A stretch of 43,563 bases of DNA, taken from the NCBI GenBank assembly GCA_031376425.1, contig JANMDR010000287.1, positions 1 to 43,563 of the forward strand, read 5' to 3'. The stretch is from JANMDR01 sp031376425 (lineage in GTDB: Bacteria > Pseudomonadota > Gammaproteobacteria > Burkholderiales > Usitatibacteraceae). Position numbers and translations under genes: made by a program. The notes under the pieces were generated by a model. The model did no database searches and was not told the DNA's origin. It saw only the letters and a program-made list of their open reading frames with translations. Below, piece after piece: positions 1 through 8,197 of this stretch; position 1 is the stretch's first letter, and the number at the start of each line of letters is the position of its first letter.

Positions 1-58
1 GCGCATTTAATTTGCGCAACTATCCCCTGCCCTTTAGCGACCCTACAAATAAAACACC

Positions 59-1768
59 CTACGCCACAACGCCCTCATTCCAACCCTTTGGGATCGAGCC
101 CAACAATTTGCGGGTGTATTCCTGCTGCGGATTTAGATAAATATCATCGGAATTGGCGATTTCAATTACATCGCCTTCGCTCATCACCATCACCTGATCC
201 GATATGTATTTGACCACTGCAAGGTCGTGCGAAATGAAGATATAGCTCATCTTAAATTCGTCTTGCAGATCTTGCAGCAAGTTGAGTACCTGGGCTTGCA
301 CCGACACGTCTAATGCGGATACGGATTCATCACAAATTAGCACATCGGGTTTCATGGTGAGGCAGCGGGCGATAGCGATACGCTGACGTTGGCCACCCGA
401 GAATTCATGGGGATATTTGTAGAAACTCACCTCTGGCAAGCTCACTCTTTTTAATAAGGCCATCGCCGTCGCAACGCGTTCTTGATCATTAGCGCCAATC
501 TTATGAATGCGCATGGGTTCCAGCAAAATTTGGCCTACTGTATAGCGCGGGTTTAACGATGCATAGGGGTTTTGGAACACGATTTGGATGCGGCGTTTGT
601 AGGCTTTAAACTCTTTTTCGCTCAACGACAATAAATCTTTGCCTTCAAACAGCACCTTACCGCCAGTGGCGGAATGCAGGCGCATGAGTGTAAGGCCAAC
701 GGTGGTTTTGCCGGAGCCGGATTCGCCTACTAGCCCGAGCGTTTTGCCTTTCATCAATTTGAATGATGCATCTTTAACTGCGGTAATTTCTTTTTTCTTA
801 AATAATCCGTCTTTGAGCGAGAAGGATTTTTTTAAATTTTTAACTTCTAGCACCACGGCATCATTGGCTTCAAAACCGCGTTTACGTTGATCGGTGTTGA
901 TTGCAGGCAGCGTGCCGCCGCGTAAAAAGTCTTCAATCACTGGCAAGCGAATCGGGCGGCTATCCACATTAGGGCGGCATGCCAAGAGTGCCTTGGTATA
1001 CGGGTGCGCGGGGGCTTCAAAAATTTGTTTGGCGGTGCCAGCTTCTTTAATTTCGCCCGATTGCATCACCACGACTGAGTCTGCAATTTCACCGACCACC
1101 GCTAAATCATGCGTAATGAACAACACGCTCATTTTATGACTTTGCTGCAACTTGGCGATTAAATCTAGAATTTGCTTTTGGATCGTCACATCAAGCGCCG
1201 TAGTGGGCTCATCCGCAATCAACAATTTTGGCTCGCAGGCAATAGCCATCGCAATCATCACACGCTGCTGCTGACCACCGGAGAGCTCATGCGGGAAGCT
1301 CTTCATGCGCTGCTTCGGATGAGGGATACCCACTTCTTCCATCAAGGCTTCAGCACGACTCAACGCTTGCTTGGTGGTCATGCCCATGTGTAGGCGCAGC
1401 ACTTCAGCAATTTGTGATCCCACCGTAAATACAGGGTTTAGCGACGACATTGGTTCCTGAAAAATCACAGAAATCTCTTTGCCACGAATAGCGCGTAAAT
1501 CTGCGTCTGGTAAGGTGAGCAAATTGCGCGGTGCGCCCGAACCGTAGTACAAAATTTCGCTCGTTGGTGCCAGGATCGCCGTTTCACGGGGCAGTAAGCC
1601 TACTATGGACATAGCGGATACCGATTTACCCGAACCAGATTCACCCACCAGTGCAACGGTGGAATTGGTAGGCACATTAAAGCTCACACCTTTGACGGCA
1701 TCAAAAATTTTACCGCCATCTAGGCGAAATCTTACGTTTAGGTTTTTAACTTCAAGTAGGTTTGACAT
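59..1768 (-). CDS. Peptide ABC transporter, fused double ATP-binding protein (YejF/OppDF type)
   Basis: This is the cytoplasmic energising subunit of a peptide-type ABC importer, carrying two complete ATPase domains in 569 residues. Domain 1 has Walker A GESGSGKS at about residues 42-49, signature LSGGQ at 162-166 and Walker B ending in IADEP at about 184-188. Domain 2 has GESGSGKT at 348-355, signature FSGGQ at 457-461 and ICDES. Each domain keeps the Opp/Dpp-type C-terminal extension with the HPYTKALL or EYTRKLL motif. Fusion of the two ATPases is typical of the Yej family, where OppD and OppF are otherwise separate. It is the last gene of a minus-strand operon, 37 bp after the YejE-like permease. 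Recognition is firm; the exact peptide substrate is not visible. Confidence 0.95.
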   Translation of the reverse strand: MSNLLEVKNLNVRFRLDGGKIFDAVKGVSFNVPTNSTVALVGESGSGKSVSAMSIVGLLPRETAILAPTSEILYYGSGAPRNLLTLPDADLRAIRGKEISVIFQEPMSSLNPVFTVGSQIAEVLRLHMGMTTKQALSRAEALMEEVGIPHPKQRMKSFPHELSGGQQQRVMIAMAIACEPKLLIADEPTTALDVTIQKQILDLIAKLQQSHKMSVLFITHDLAVVGEIADSVVVMQSGEIKEAGTAKQIFEAPAHPYTKALLACRPNVDSRPIRLPVIEDFLRGGTLPAINTDQRKRGFEANDAVVLEVKNLKKSFSLKDGLFKKKEITAVKDASFKLMKGKTLGLVGESGSGKTTVGLTLMRLHSATGGKVLFEGKDLLSLSEKEFKAYKRRIQIVFQNPYASLNPRYTVGQILLEPMRIHKIGANDQERVATAMALLKRVSLPEVSFYKYPHEFSGGQRQRIAIARCLTMKPDVLICDESVSALDVSVQAQVLNLLQDLQDEFKMSYIFISHDLAVVKYISDQVMVMSEGDVIEIANSDDIYLNPQQEYTRKLLGSIPKGWNEGVVA

Positions 1769-1805
1769 GGCTGATTTTTCCTTTTGGCTTTCCGTAAAAA
1801 TTGGT

Positions 1806-2873
1806 TTATTTCAACTTCGGATCGAGTGCGTCACGCAAACTATCCGTAAGTAATGAAAACGCCGTCACCAACACCGCCATAGAAAGCCCTGCTGCCGCCA
1901 GTTGCCACCATTTGCCAATCACCAATTCGCTTTGCGCTTCCGCTAGCATGGTGCCCCACGAAACTTGATCCACCGGCACCCCTAAGCCTAGGAATGACAA
2001 AATAACTTCAGCCTTAATAAATTGCACCACATGCTGGGAAAGCTGCACCAACATGACATGGCTGACATTGGGCAATATATGGCCGAACATGCGCGAGCTA
2101 TGCGAAGCGCCAATGGCTTCGGCAGCACGCACATATTCACGCGAAGAATGTTTAATATATTCCGCCCGCACCAAGCGGTAAATGCCCGTCCATCCGGTGA
2201 GCCCCAATATCGCAATAATGGTCAGTAGCCCCCCCTTAAATACCGCTGCAAACGCTAAGATCAACAAGATGTAGGGAATGGAAGTAAAGATGTTATAAAA
2301 CCATTCTAAAGTATCGCCTACCTTACCACCGAGGTAACCTGACAAAGCACCTAAAATTGTGCCAATGGCAGTAGCAAACAAGGCTGCAACTAAACCTACA
2401 AAAATAGAAATTTCAGCGCCTTTAATAGCTTTTTGCATGACGTCCCTGCCCCATTTATCACCACCAAAAGGCAAGGTTTCCGCACGCGTCACTTCCGTGG
2501 TTTTGATGAGCTTAGTACGCTCTTCCCACTCTTTATAGCGCGGCGCTAGGGGGTCAATATCAGAAATATCAACTACCGGTACGGTACTTTTTGTAGCTAC
2601 TGTGGTTCTCGCCGCTTCCAAGTTTTCAGCACCCGCCATAAACGACGGATTAGCGTAAGAAACACCTACTTCTTTTGACCAATTTTTAGCGACTAAGCCA
2701 GTAGCCGAGCTAATGATCAGCAGCAAGAACAACGCAACGACTACTAAGGCAATCATGCCGACTTTATCGCGCTTCAAGCGCCGCCAAGCAAGCGTCCACA
2801 AGCCGGGCGATGGTTGATGCATGGGGGCTGGTTCTGGCAAAGGCGCTGCTGAATTAAGGGTTGCTGATGACAT
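1806..2873 (-). CDS. Peptide ABC transporter permease (YejE/OppC type)
   Basis: Inner-membrane permease of 355 residues with a proline-rich cytoplasmic N-terminus, a first helix at about residues 38-60, then a periplasmic stretch of roughly 100 residues before the BPD_transp_1 core. The EAA loop, which contacts the ATPase, appears around EYVRAAEAIGASHSSRMFGH. The large extra-cytoplasmic insert after helix 1 is characteristic of OppC/YejE rather than OppB. It lies between the YejB-like permease upstream and the fused ATPase downstream, so the trio makes a complete membrane complex. The 116-bp gap to the upstream permease holds a palindromic repeat that could modulate expression. Family is certain, substrate unknown. 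Confidence 0.94.
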   Translation of the reverse strand: MSSATLNSAAPLPEPAPMHQPSPGLWTLAWRRLKRDKVGMIALVVVALFLLLIISSATGLVAKNWSKEVGVSYANPSFMAGAENLEAARTTVATKSTVPVVDISDIDPLAPRYKEWEERTKLIKTTEVTRAETLPFGGDKWGRDVMQKAIKGAEISIFVGLVAALFATAIGTILGALSGYLGGKVGDTLEWFYNIFTSIPYILLILAFAAVFKGGLLTIIAILGLTGWTGIYRLVRAEYIKHSSREYVRAAEAIGASHSSRMFGHILPNVSHVMLVQLSQHVVQFIKAEVILSFLGLGVPVDQVSWGTMLAEAQSELVIGKWWQLAAAGLSMAVLVTAFSLLTDSLRDALDPKLK

Positions 2874-2912
2874 AAAACGCTCCTACTTCAATTGATGCAA
2901 TTAGATTTTTTT

Positions 2913-2944
2913 CCTGAAGGTGCCCTATTTTAGGCATCTTCAGG
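2913..2944. repeat. Palindromic repeat family 1, copy 1 (CCTGAAGG hairpin)
   Basis: Arms CCTGAAGGTGCC and GGCATCTTCAGG form a 12-bp stem with one mismatch around an 8-nt AT-rich loop. It lies between the two permease genes, inside an operon. Related hairpins occur at about 6042-6075 and 33633-33679, so this is a dispersed REP-like element; it could also stabilise mRNA ends or attenuate transcription. Confidence 0.7.
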
Positions 2945-2989
2945 CATGTGATTGATGAAAATACGCGCGTACGCGTTGGTGCGTTTCGC

Positions 2990-3928
2990 TTATTTGAACG
3001 TGACGCGCGGATCAACCAGCTTATAGCCAATATCCACGAGCAAATTAATTAGCATCGTGACCATCGCCAAATAAACGGTAGCCGCTTTAATCACTGGAAA
3101 ATCAGAGCGATTCACCGCTGTTAAAATCTCGCGCCCTAATCCGGGAATGGAGAAAAATTGTTCCAGCAAAAATGAACCGACAAATATGCCTGGTAGGGCA
3201 ATACCGACGTTCGTTAAAATCGGAATCATCGCGTTGCGCAACACATGCTTTAGCATCACGGTTCTCTCTGACAAACCCTTTGCTCGCGCGGTGCGCACAT
3301 AATCGTTATTCACTTCATCTAAGAAGAAGCTGCGATACAGCCGCAGAGCAGGTGCTAATCCCACAAACACTGCCAGCATGATGGGCAATGGGGCGTAGGT
3401 AATCAGGTTTTTCCAGAAGCTATCGCTCCAGCCTTGCACTGGGAAAATGCCGTATACAAAACCGAACAGATATTGAAACACAATGATGTAAACCAAAAAG
3501 CTAATCGACATCGCTGCTGTGCAAATCATCATAATCATGCGGTCAGTCAGGGTGCCGCGCACATAGGCAACACCAATAGCCAAGATCACGCCGATGACGG
3601 TTTCTAGCACCAATACGGGAATCATGATCGTCAACGTTGGTCCTAAGCGCGTTTTGAAAATTTCCGAAACGAGCTCATTGGTGGCCCAAGACCGACCAAA
3701 ATCAAAGGTGACGATTTGCTTTACAAATATCCAAAGCTGGATGTAGTACGGCTGATCTACGCCCAACTGTTTGCGAATATTGGCAATCTGTTCAGGGTTG
3801 GTAATTTTGCCCGCCAACACCAAGGCCGGATCACCACCAAACAAATTAAACAACACAAAGATGAGTAACACCACGCCAGCTAAAGTGGGAATCATCTGCC
3901 AAAGTCGTCGCAGGATATAAGCGGTCAT
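2990..3928 (-). CDS. Peptide ABC transporter permease (YejB/OppB type)
   Basis: Inner-membrane permease of 312 residues starting MTAYILRRLWQMIPTLAGVV, the classic OppB/DppB/YejB N-terminus with a positively charged n-region and a first helix. Five further hydrophobic segments follow. The EAA loop is at about DYVRTARAKGLSERTVMLKH, and the C-terminus ends in the usual DPRVTF motif. It pairs with the YejE-like permease downstream and takes its ligands from the binding proteins encoded upstream. A 210-bp gap separates it from the nearest binding-protein gene and contains one copy of a CT-rich palindromic repeat. Confidence 0.94.
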   Translation of the reverse strand: MTAYILRRLWQMIPTLAGVVLLIFVLFNLFGGDPALVLAGKITNPEQIANIRKQLGVDQPYYIQLWIFVKQIVTFDFGRSWATNELVSEIFKTRLGPTLTIMIPVLVLETVIGVILAIGVAYVRGTLTDRMIMMICTAAMSISFLVYIIVFQYLFGFVYGIFPVQGWSDSFWKNLITYAPLPIMLAVFVGLAPALRLYRSFFLDEVNNDYVRTARAKGLSERTVMLKHVLRNAMIPILTNVGIALPGIFVGSFLLEQFFSIPGLGREILTAVNRSDFPVIKAATVYLAMVTMLINLLVDIGYKLVDPRVTFK

Positions 3929-4010
3929 TACACTTCCTTCCGTTCTTTTTTAAAATTCGGGTACTAAAAAATTTGCATGCGGTTATTACTGGCATTGCGG
4001 ATTTACATCG

Positions 4011-4060
4011 TTCCCCCTCTCTCCCTGCCTCTCTCCCGCAAGGGGAGAGAGGAGCAAAGC
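4011..4060 (+). repeat. CT-rich palindromic repeat family 2, copy A
   Basis: A 50-bp element beginning TTCCCCCTCTCTCCC and ending GGGGAGAGAGGAGCAAAGC. The CCTCTCTCCC and GGGGAGAGAGG halves can pair around a short GCAA-type loop. By hand alignment it matches copy C at about 46 of 50 positions. It lies between the YejB-like permease and binding protein 4. Confidence 0.75.
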
Positions 4061-4138
4061 GGAGAAGTATTACGGTCACTACTTATTCATGCACAACTAC
4101 TGCGCCATATTTGCCTGCTGTAATTGCGAATCAAAAAC

Positions 4139-5941
4139 TCAATATCTAAAGCTGGTAAAGTAAATCGGTTGCTTCTTATAGCCTAAAACCCACGGGTTTA
4201 TAAGGTGCGTAAAATTGCGCTGCACACCAAAACGCCACGGGGCATAGGTGACAACTAGGCGGTTCATTTCTCGATAAATCTTATTGCGCTCAACCCCATC
4301 GGGTAGGCGTAGCGACTGGATATATAGCTTGTCATAAGCGGGTAGTTTGAAGCGGGCATCGTTAGAAATATCGATATTGGGGCCGTATAGCAACTGTAGG
4401 AAGTTTTGCGCATCGGGATAATCCGCGATCCACGCCAGTTCGCTGATTACGTATTTTCCAGCTTTGCGATCTTTCAATAAATCCGCAAACTGGACGGCCA
4501 CCGCCTCCATACGCAAGCCAACACGCGCTAGATTTTTTACCCATAATTCAGCTAGCTGACGCTTCTCGCTTTCATTGGAGGAATATTTAAATTCCAGCAA
4601 CAACGGCGAGCCATCAGGGCGCGTGCGGTAGCCATCTTTACCGCTGCGGGTATAGCCAAACATATCAAGCAAAGCACTCGCTTTTTCAGGGTTAAATTCC
4701 TGCTCCTCAGCTTTGAACGTGGCATCATAGCCCACCACACCTAGAGGTATGGGGCTATTGATTACGCTCGCCTGACCGCGACGCACAATATTAATTTCCT
4801 GTTCACGATCTTGCGCCATAACGATGGCACGACGCAACGCGACGTTTTCCGGTTTATAGCCACCAATAATCGCGTTTTCCATATTGAACGCGGTGTAGGC
4901 AATTTCGGGCTGAATGTCTTTGAACAAACTGACATTGCGTGCCGCTAGATTTGGGCTTAGCTTGCCGTTAATGGCGACTTGCGTCATATACGCAAACGGC
5001 GTTTCTTCCATGATGTCGTGCTCTTTATTCATGAAAGCCAAAAAGCGCGGCTGTTCTTCTTCGATTGGGTATATCACCACGCGATCCAACAACGGTAAGG
5101 TTTTACCGCCTAAGCGTTTGACGGCTTCTACATCCCAAGGGTCATTTTTATCCGCAAACTCAGTATTAAGCGTGTGGCCACGGTAATCTGGATTACGTTC
5201 CAATACAATTTTTGAGCGTCGCACCCACTCTTTCAATATGAAAGGCCCCGTGCCAACGGGGTGCGCCATGGTGTCATCTTTGTAGGCTTCAATGACTTCA
5301 CGGGCGACAGGTGCCACATTGGGCATGGCGAAGAAATAAATGAAGTTGTAATCAGGCGCTTTCAGCTTAAAACTAATGGTGTAACGATCGACCACCTTAA
5401 CGCCCTCAATCGGCGCGTCATAATCAAACTTACCGGATTTTTTAGCAGCATCGGTAAATTCATCCAGCCCCACCACTTTGTCTTCAAACAGCCATGAATA
5501 GGGGCTGCGCACTGCTGGGTCACGAAAGCGCTTGATAGCGTATTCAACATCTTTAGCAATAAGCTCGCGCTTTACGCCCTTAAAAACAGGGTCAGTTTGA
5601 AAGTAAATACCGGGCTTTAAGCGAAATGTAAAACGGGTGGCGTCTTCTTCTGCAATCGGCACTTCGCGCACTACTTGCGGCATCAAGCGCGCCGGACGTG
5701 CTAGCCAATCGTAGGTGAGCAAGGACTCAAAAATGTTTTCTGCAATACCAACTGAATAACGGTCTTCAATTTTCTGCGGGTCAAAACCAGTTTCGGCGGC
5801 GCGGAAAGCTAGGGTAAAGGTTTTTTTCGGCGCACCTGCTGGCGTTTGCGCTTGCGCACCCTGCACCTCTGATGCCGCAAGACCGAGCGCGATCCCTGAC
5901 GTAGCCAATAGTGCCGTTAATTTGTTGAAGAAATTTGCCAA
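4139..5941 (-). CDS. Extracellular solute-binding protein family 5, copy 4 of 4
   Basis: Periplasmic SBP_bac_5 receptor for peptides or similar solutes. Recognisable marks are the N-terminal ETGFDPQKIEDRYS segment, the central HPVGTGPFILKEW motif that occurs in all four paralogues here, and a C-terminal half ending in FTSFRY. The open frame runs to 6028. I prefer the TTG at 5941 because it follows AAGG at 6 nt spacing and gives a clean signal peptide (MANFFNKLTALLATSGIALG, cleavage after the AQAQ region). An in-frame ATG at 6007 is the alternative and would give a 22-residue longer n-region. Mature protein is about 565 residues. It is the last binding-protein gene before the permeases. Confidence 0.9.
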   Translation of the reverse strand: MANFFNKLTALLATSGIALGLAASEVQGAQAQTPAGAPKKTFTLAFRAAETGFDPQKIEDRYSVGIAENIFESLLTYDWLARPARLMPQVVREVPIAEEDATRFTFRLKPGIYFQTDPVFKGVKRELIAKDVEYAIKRFRDPAVRSPYSWLFEDKVVGLDEFTDAAKKSGKFDYDAPIEGVKVVDRYTISFKLKAPDYNFIYFFAMPNVAPVAREVIEAYKDDTMAHPVGTGPFILKEWVRRSKIVLERNPDYRGHTLNTEFADKNDPWDVEAVKRLGGKTLPLLDRVVIYPIEEEQPRFLAFMNKEHDIMEETPFAYMTQVAINGKLSPNLAARNVSLFKDIQPEIAYTAFNMENAIIGGYKPENVALRRAIVMAQDREQEINIVRRGQASVINSPIPLGVVGYDATFKAEEQEFNPEKASALLDMFGYTRSGKDGYRTRPDGSPLLLEFKYSSNESEKRQLAELWVKNLARVGLRMEAVAVQFADLLKDRKAGKYVISELAWIADYPDAQNFLQLLYGPNIDISNDARFKLPAYDKLYIQSLRLPDGVERNKIYREMNRLVVTYAPWRFGVQRNFTHLINPWVLGYKKQPIYFTSFRY

Positions 5942-6041
5942 AACTGCCCTTATAAATTGGTGCTGCACCGCACAAAAACCTATCCGCAAGTATAACCTGT
6001 AAACCATTAATTTTGCGTTCCCAAACAACTGGTATTAATAC

Positions 6042-6075
6042 CCTGAAGCCGCACTATTTTAGGGCATCTTCAAGG
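6042..6075. repeat. Palindromic repeat family 1, copy 2 (degenerate)
   Basis: CCTGAAGCCGCAC, loop TATTTTA, then GGGCATCTTCAAGG. It shares the outer CCTGAAG / CTTCA arms and the CTATTTTA loop with copy 1, but the stem is less perfect. It sits between binding-protein genes 4 and 3. Confidence 0.6.
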
Positions 6076-6087
6076 CATTTATAATCG

Positions 6088-7995
6088 CTATTTGGGACGC
6101 TTGGACTCATCAATATCCATAAATAGCCAAGGCGCATTAAAAATGGGATGCTTGGTATAGCCTCGAACCCAAGGGTGCCAAATTTCTGACCGAATACGAT
6201 GGGTATGCGGAATCCACGGCACGTACACAGCGAGTATGCGATTCATTTCCCAATAGAGCTTGTTACGTTCAGGTGAAGGCGGCATTTTGCGGGTGGCTTC
6301 ATAAAGTTTATCGAATTCCGCATTCTTAAAACGTGCGTCATTGCTGGAGCCAATATTGCCGCCATACAAGTTTTGTAAGAAGTTTTCAGCATCAGGATAA
6401 TCCGCACTCCATCCTAACTGCCACATCGATAATTTACCCGCTTTGGACTCTTTGTTTAGCTCAGGCCAACGCCCTTTGCGTACTTCATAACGAATGCCGA
6501 TGGTGTCCATGCACTTTTTCCAGAGCTCATCAATTTGCTTATAAAGATTCGTAGGCTCGCTGGCCATATTAATCACCAGCACTGAGCCATCGGGCTTTAA
6601 GCGATAGCCCTCTTTATCGCGTTTGGTAAAGCCATGCATATCAAGCAGGGCATTGGCTTTGGATGGATTAAATTGGGCATTAGGATTAATAAATTTAGGG
6701 TCATACCCTTCAATACCCGGGGGAATCGGGGATTGCGCGGCCACCGCCCCACCGTTACGAATCAGCATAATTTCTTCATTGGTGTTGTATGCTAACCAAA
6801 TGGCTCGCCGTAGAGCGATTTGCTCGGGAGTCATGCCACCTAACATCGGATTATCGATATTAAAATAGGTGTACACCAAATCTGCTTCCACAAAGCGCTC
6901 GCCCACCATGCCACGCTTCACTAAATAAGGAGCTAAGGTGCCGTTAGGAAACGCACTACCCGCGTATTCAGTAGGTGTATTCGCATAATCAGTATCGCCA
7001 TTTAAAAACGCCAGCCAACGTGGCTGCGATTCTTCTACTACGGTAATTTCTACGCGTTGAATTTGCGGCAGTTTTTTACCCTTCATTTCACGATAAATCT
7101 TTTGGCTCGCAGGCTCATCCGTTGGCTGCGCATCATAGTAATGCTCACGGTAATTTGGGTTTGCCACCAAAGTCATGCGATGCGAGCGCGCCCATTCTTT
7201 CAATATAAATGGCCCCGTACCAACAGGATGGGCGCCGGGATCAGCCAAGTTCGCCTCCACCACTTCACGCGCAACACCGCCTACTTGCACCGTGGCAAAT
7301 ACGTATAAAAAATTGTAATCCGTTTGCGTGAGCCGCACCCGCAAGGTATAACGGTCTGGCGTTTCTAATCCAGCGATGGGCGCATCATAGTCAAACTTAC
7401 CCGACTTCTTGGCCGCCGCCATTGCCGCATCCCCCCCCACAATTTTCCCCTCCACATACCAAAGCCAACCGGACTTTAGTTGTGGATCGTATAGGCGACG
7501 AATGGCATAAGCGTAATCAGCAGCAATGAGCTCTCGTTTTTTACCCTTAAACGCAGGATCATCGGCAAAGTAAATTCCGGGGCGCACTTTAAAAGTATAA
7601 ACCGAGCCATTTTCAGTAACTTCCGGTAAGGCTACCGCCGTGTTAGCAATGAGTTTGGCCGGCCGCGCCAAGTGGTCATAGGTAAGCAGCGGATCAAAAA
7701 TAGCTTCGTTGATCGTGTTGGAATAAAGGTCGGTGGCTTTAGCAGGATCAAACGTTGTTTCAGCAGAAAGCATCGCCCAACGGACAGTTTTAACGGGGTC
7801 AGCGGCGTGGGCGGCATCGGTGATATTAGCAAACACCAACGCAAAAAACAGCGCTTGCAAAGGTGTGATCGCGACATAGACTCGCTTTAGCCCCTCTCTC
7901 CCCTCGTGGGAGAGAGGCTGGGAGAGAGGGGGCGCGAAAAAAGACGGGCGGCCAAATATAAGACTTAAAAACCGCAAATTTCTCAAAAATTCCAT
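6088..7995 (-). CDS. Extracellular solute-binding protein family 5, copy 3 of 4, with repeat-derived N-terminus
   Basis: Family 5 periplasmic binding protein. The mature part begins at ADPVKTVRWAMLSAETTFDP and contains HPVGTGPFILKEW and the C-terminal WELGW-like WQLGWSADYPDAENFLQ region shared with its neighbours. The start is uncertain. The frame stays open to 8142, but that stretch includes two inverted copies of a palindromic repeat (7884-7932 and 8054-8103). The only in-frame ATG downstream is at 7995 (MEFLRNLRFLSLIFG). Using it, the repeat is translated as a PLSQPLSHEGREG stretch ahead of the hydrophobic export segment ALFFALVFANITDAAHA. No start codon with a Shine-Dalgarno was found between the repeat and the export segment, so either the extended signal is used or expression is impaired. 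Confidence 0.85.
   Translation of the reverse strand: MEFLRNLRFLSLIFGRPSFFAPPLSQPLSHEGREGLKRVYVAITPLQALFFALVFANITDAAHAADPVKTVRWAMLSAETTFDPAKATDLYSNTINEAIFDPLLTYDHLARPAKLIANTAVALPEVTENGSVYTFKVRPGIYFADDPAFKGKKRELIAADYAYAIRRLYDPQLKSGWLWYVEGKIVGGDAAMAAAKKSGKFDYDAPIAGLETPDRYTLRVRLTQTDYNFLYVFATVQVGGVAREVVEANLADPGAHPVGTGPFILKEWARSHRMTLVANPNYREHYYDAQPTDEPASQKIYREMKGKKLPQIQRVEITVVEESQPRWLAFLNGDTDYANTPTEYAGSAFPNGTLAPYLVKRGMVGERFVEADLVYTYFNIDNPMLGGMTPEQIALRRAIWLAYNTNEEIMLIRNGGAVAAQSPIPPGIEGYDPKFINPNAQFNPSKANALLDMHGFTKRDKEGYRLKPDGSVLVINMASEPTNLYKQIDELWKKCMDTIGIRYEVRKGRWPELNKESKAGKLSMWQLGWSADYPDAENFLQNLYGGNIGSSNDARFKNAEFDKLYEATRKMPPSPERNKLYWEMNRILAVYVPWIPHTHRIRSEIWHPWVRGYTKHPIFNAPWLFMDIDESKRPK
7884..7932 (-). 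repeat. CT-rich palindromic repeat family 2, copy B (inverted, inside a coding frame)
   Basis: The reverse complement of this stretch reads CCCCCTCTCTCCCAGCCTC... ending GGGGCTAAAGC, nearly identical to copies A and C. It is in opposite orientation to copy C and 121 bp away, so the two make a long imperfect inverted repeat. In frame with the downstream binding protein it is translated as a SQPLSHEGREGLK-like stretch. Confidence 0.75.
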
Positions 7996-8053
7996 TATTC
8001 CAATATCCCTTAATTCGTATTTGCAAGCGGCGAGTTCAGCGGAAGCTTTAACC

Positions 8054-8103
8054 TTCCCCCTCTCTCCCGACCTCTCTCCCACGAGGGGAGAGAGGAGCAA
8101 AGC
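8054..8103 (+). repeat. CT-rich palindromic repeat family 2, copy C
   Basis: A 50-bp element beginning TTCCCCCTCTCTCCCGACC and ending GAGAGGAGCAAAGC, in the same orientation as copy A. It lies upstream of binding protein 3, near the end of binding protein 2. With copy B it brackets a 121-bp segment. Confidence 0.75.
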
Positions 8104-8197
8104 AATCCCGTATTGCACAACCACAAGCCTCAAAAAATGCACCCTTTAGTGCGCGCGTAAATACCGCACTCCGGCACCTCAATCACATAAGAACAAA

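Noticed and set aside
1..17. Terminator for the transporter operon (GCGCA...TGCGC)
   Set aside because: Stem of five bp at the window edge; any T-run in the minus direction is outside the window.
8054..8142. Start of binding protein 3 at GTG 8142
   Set aside because: It would put a palindromic repeat and unrelated sequence in front of the signal peptide, without a ribosome site.
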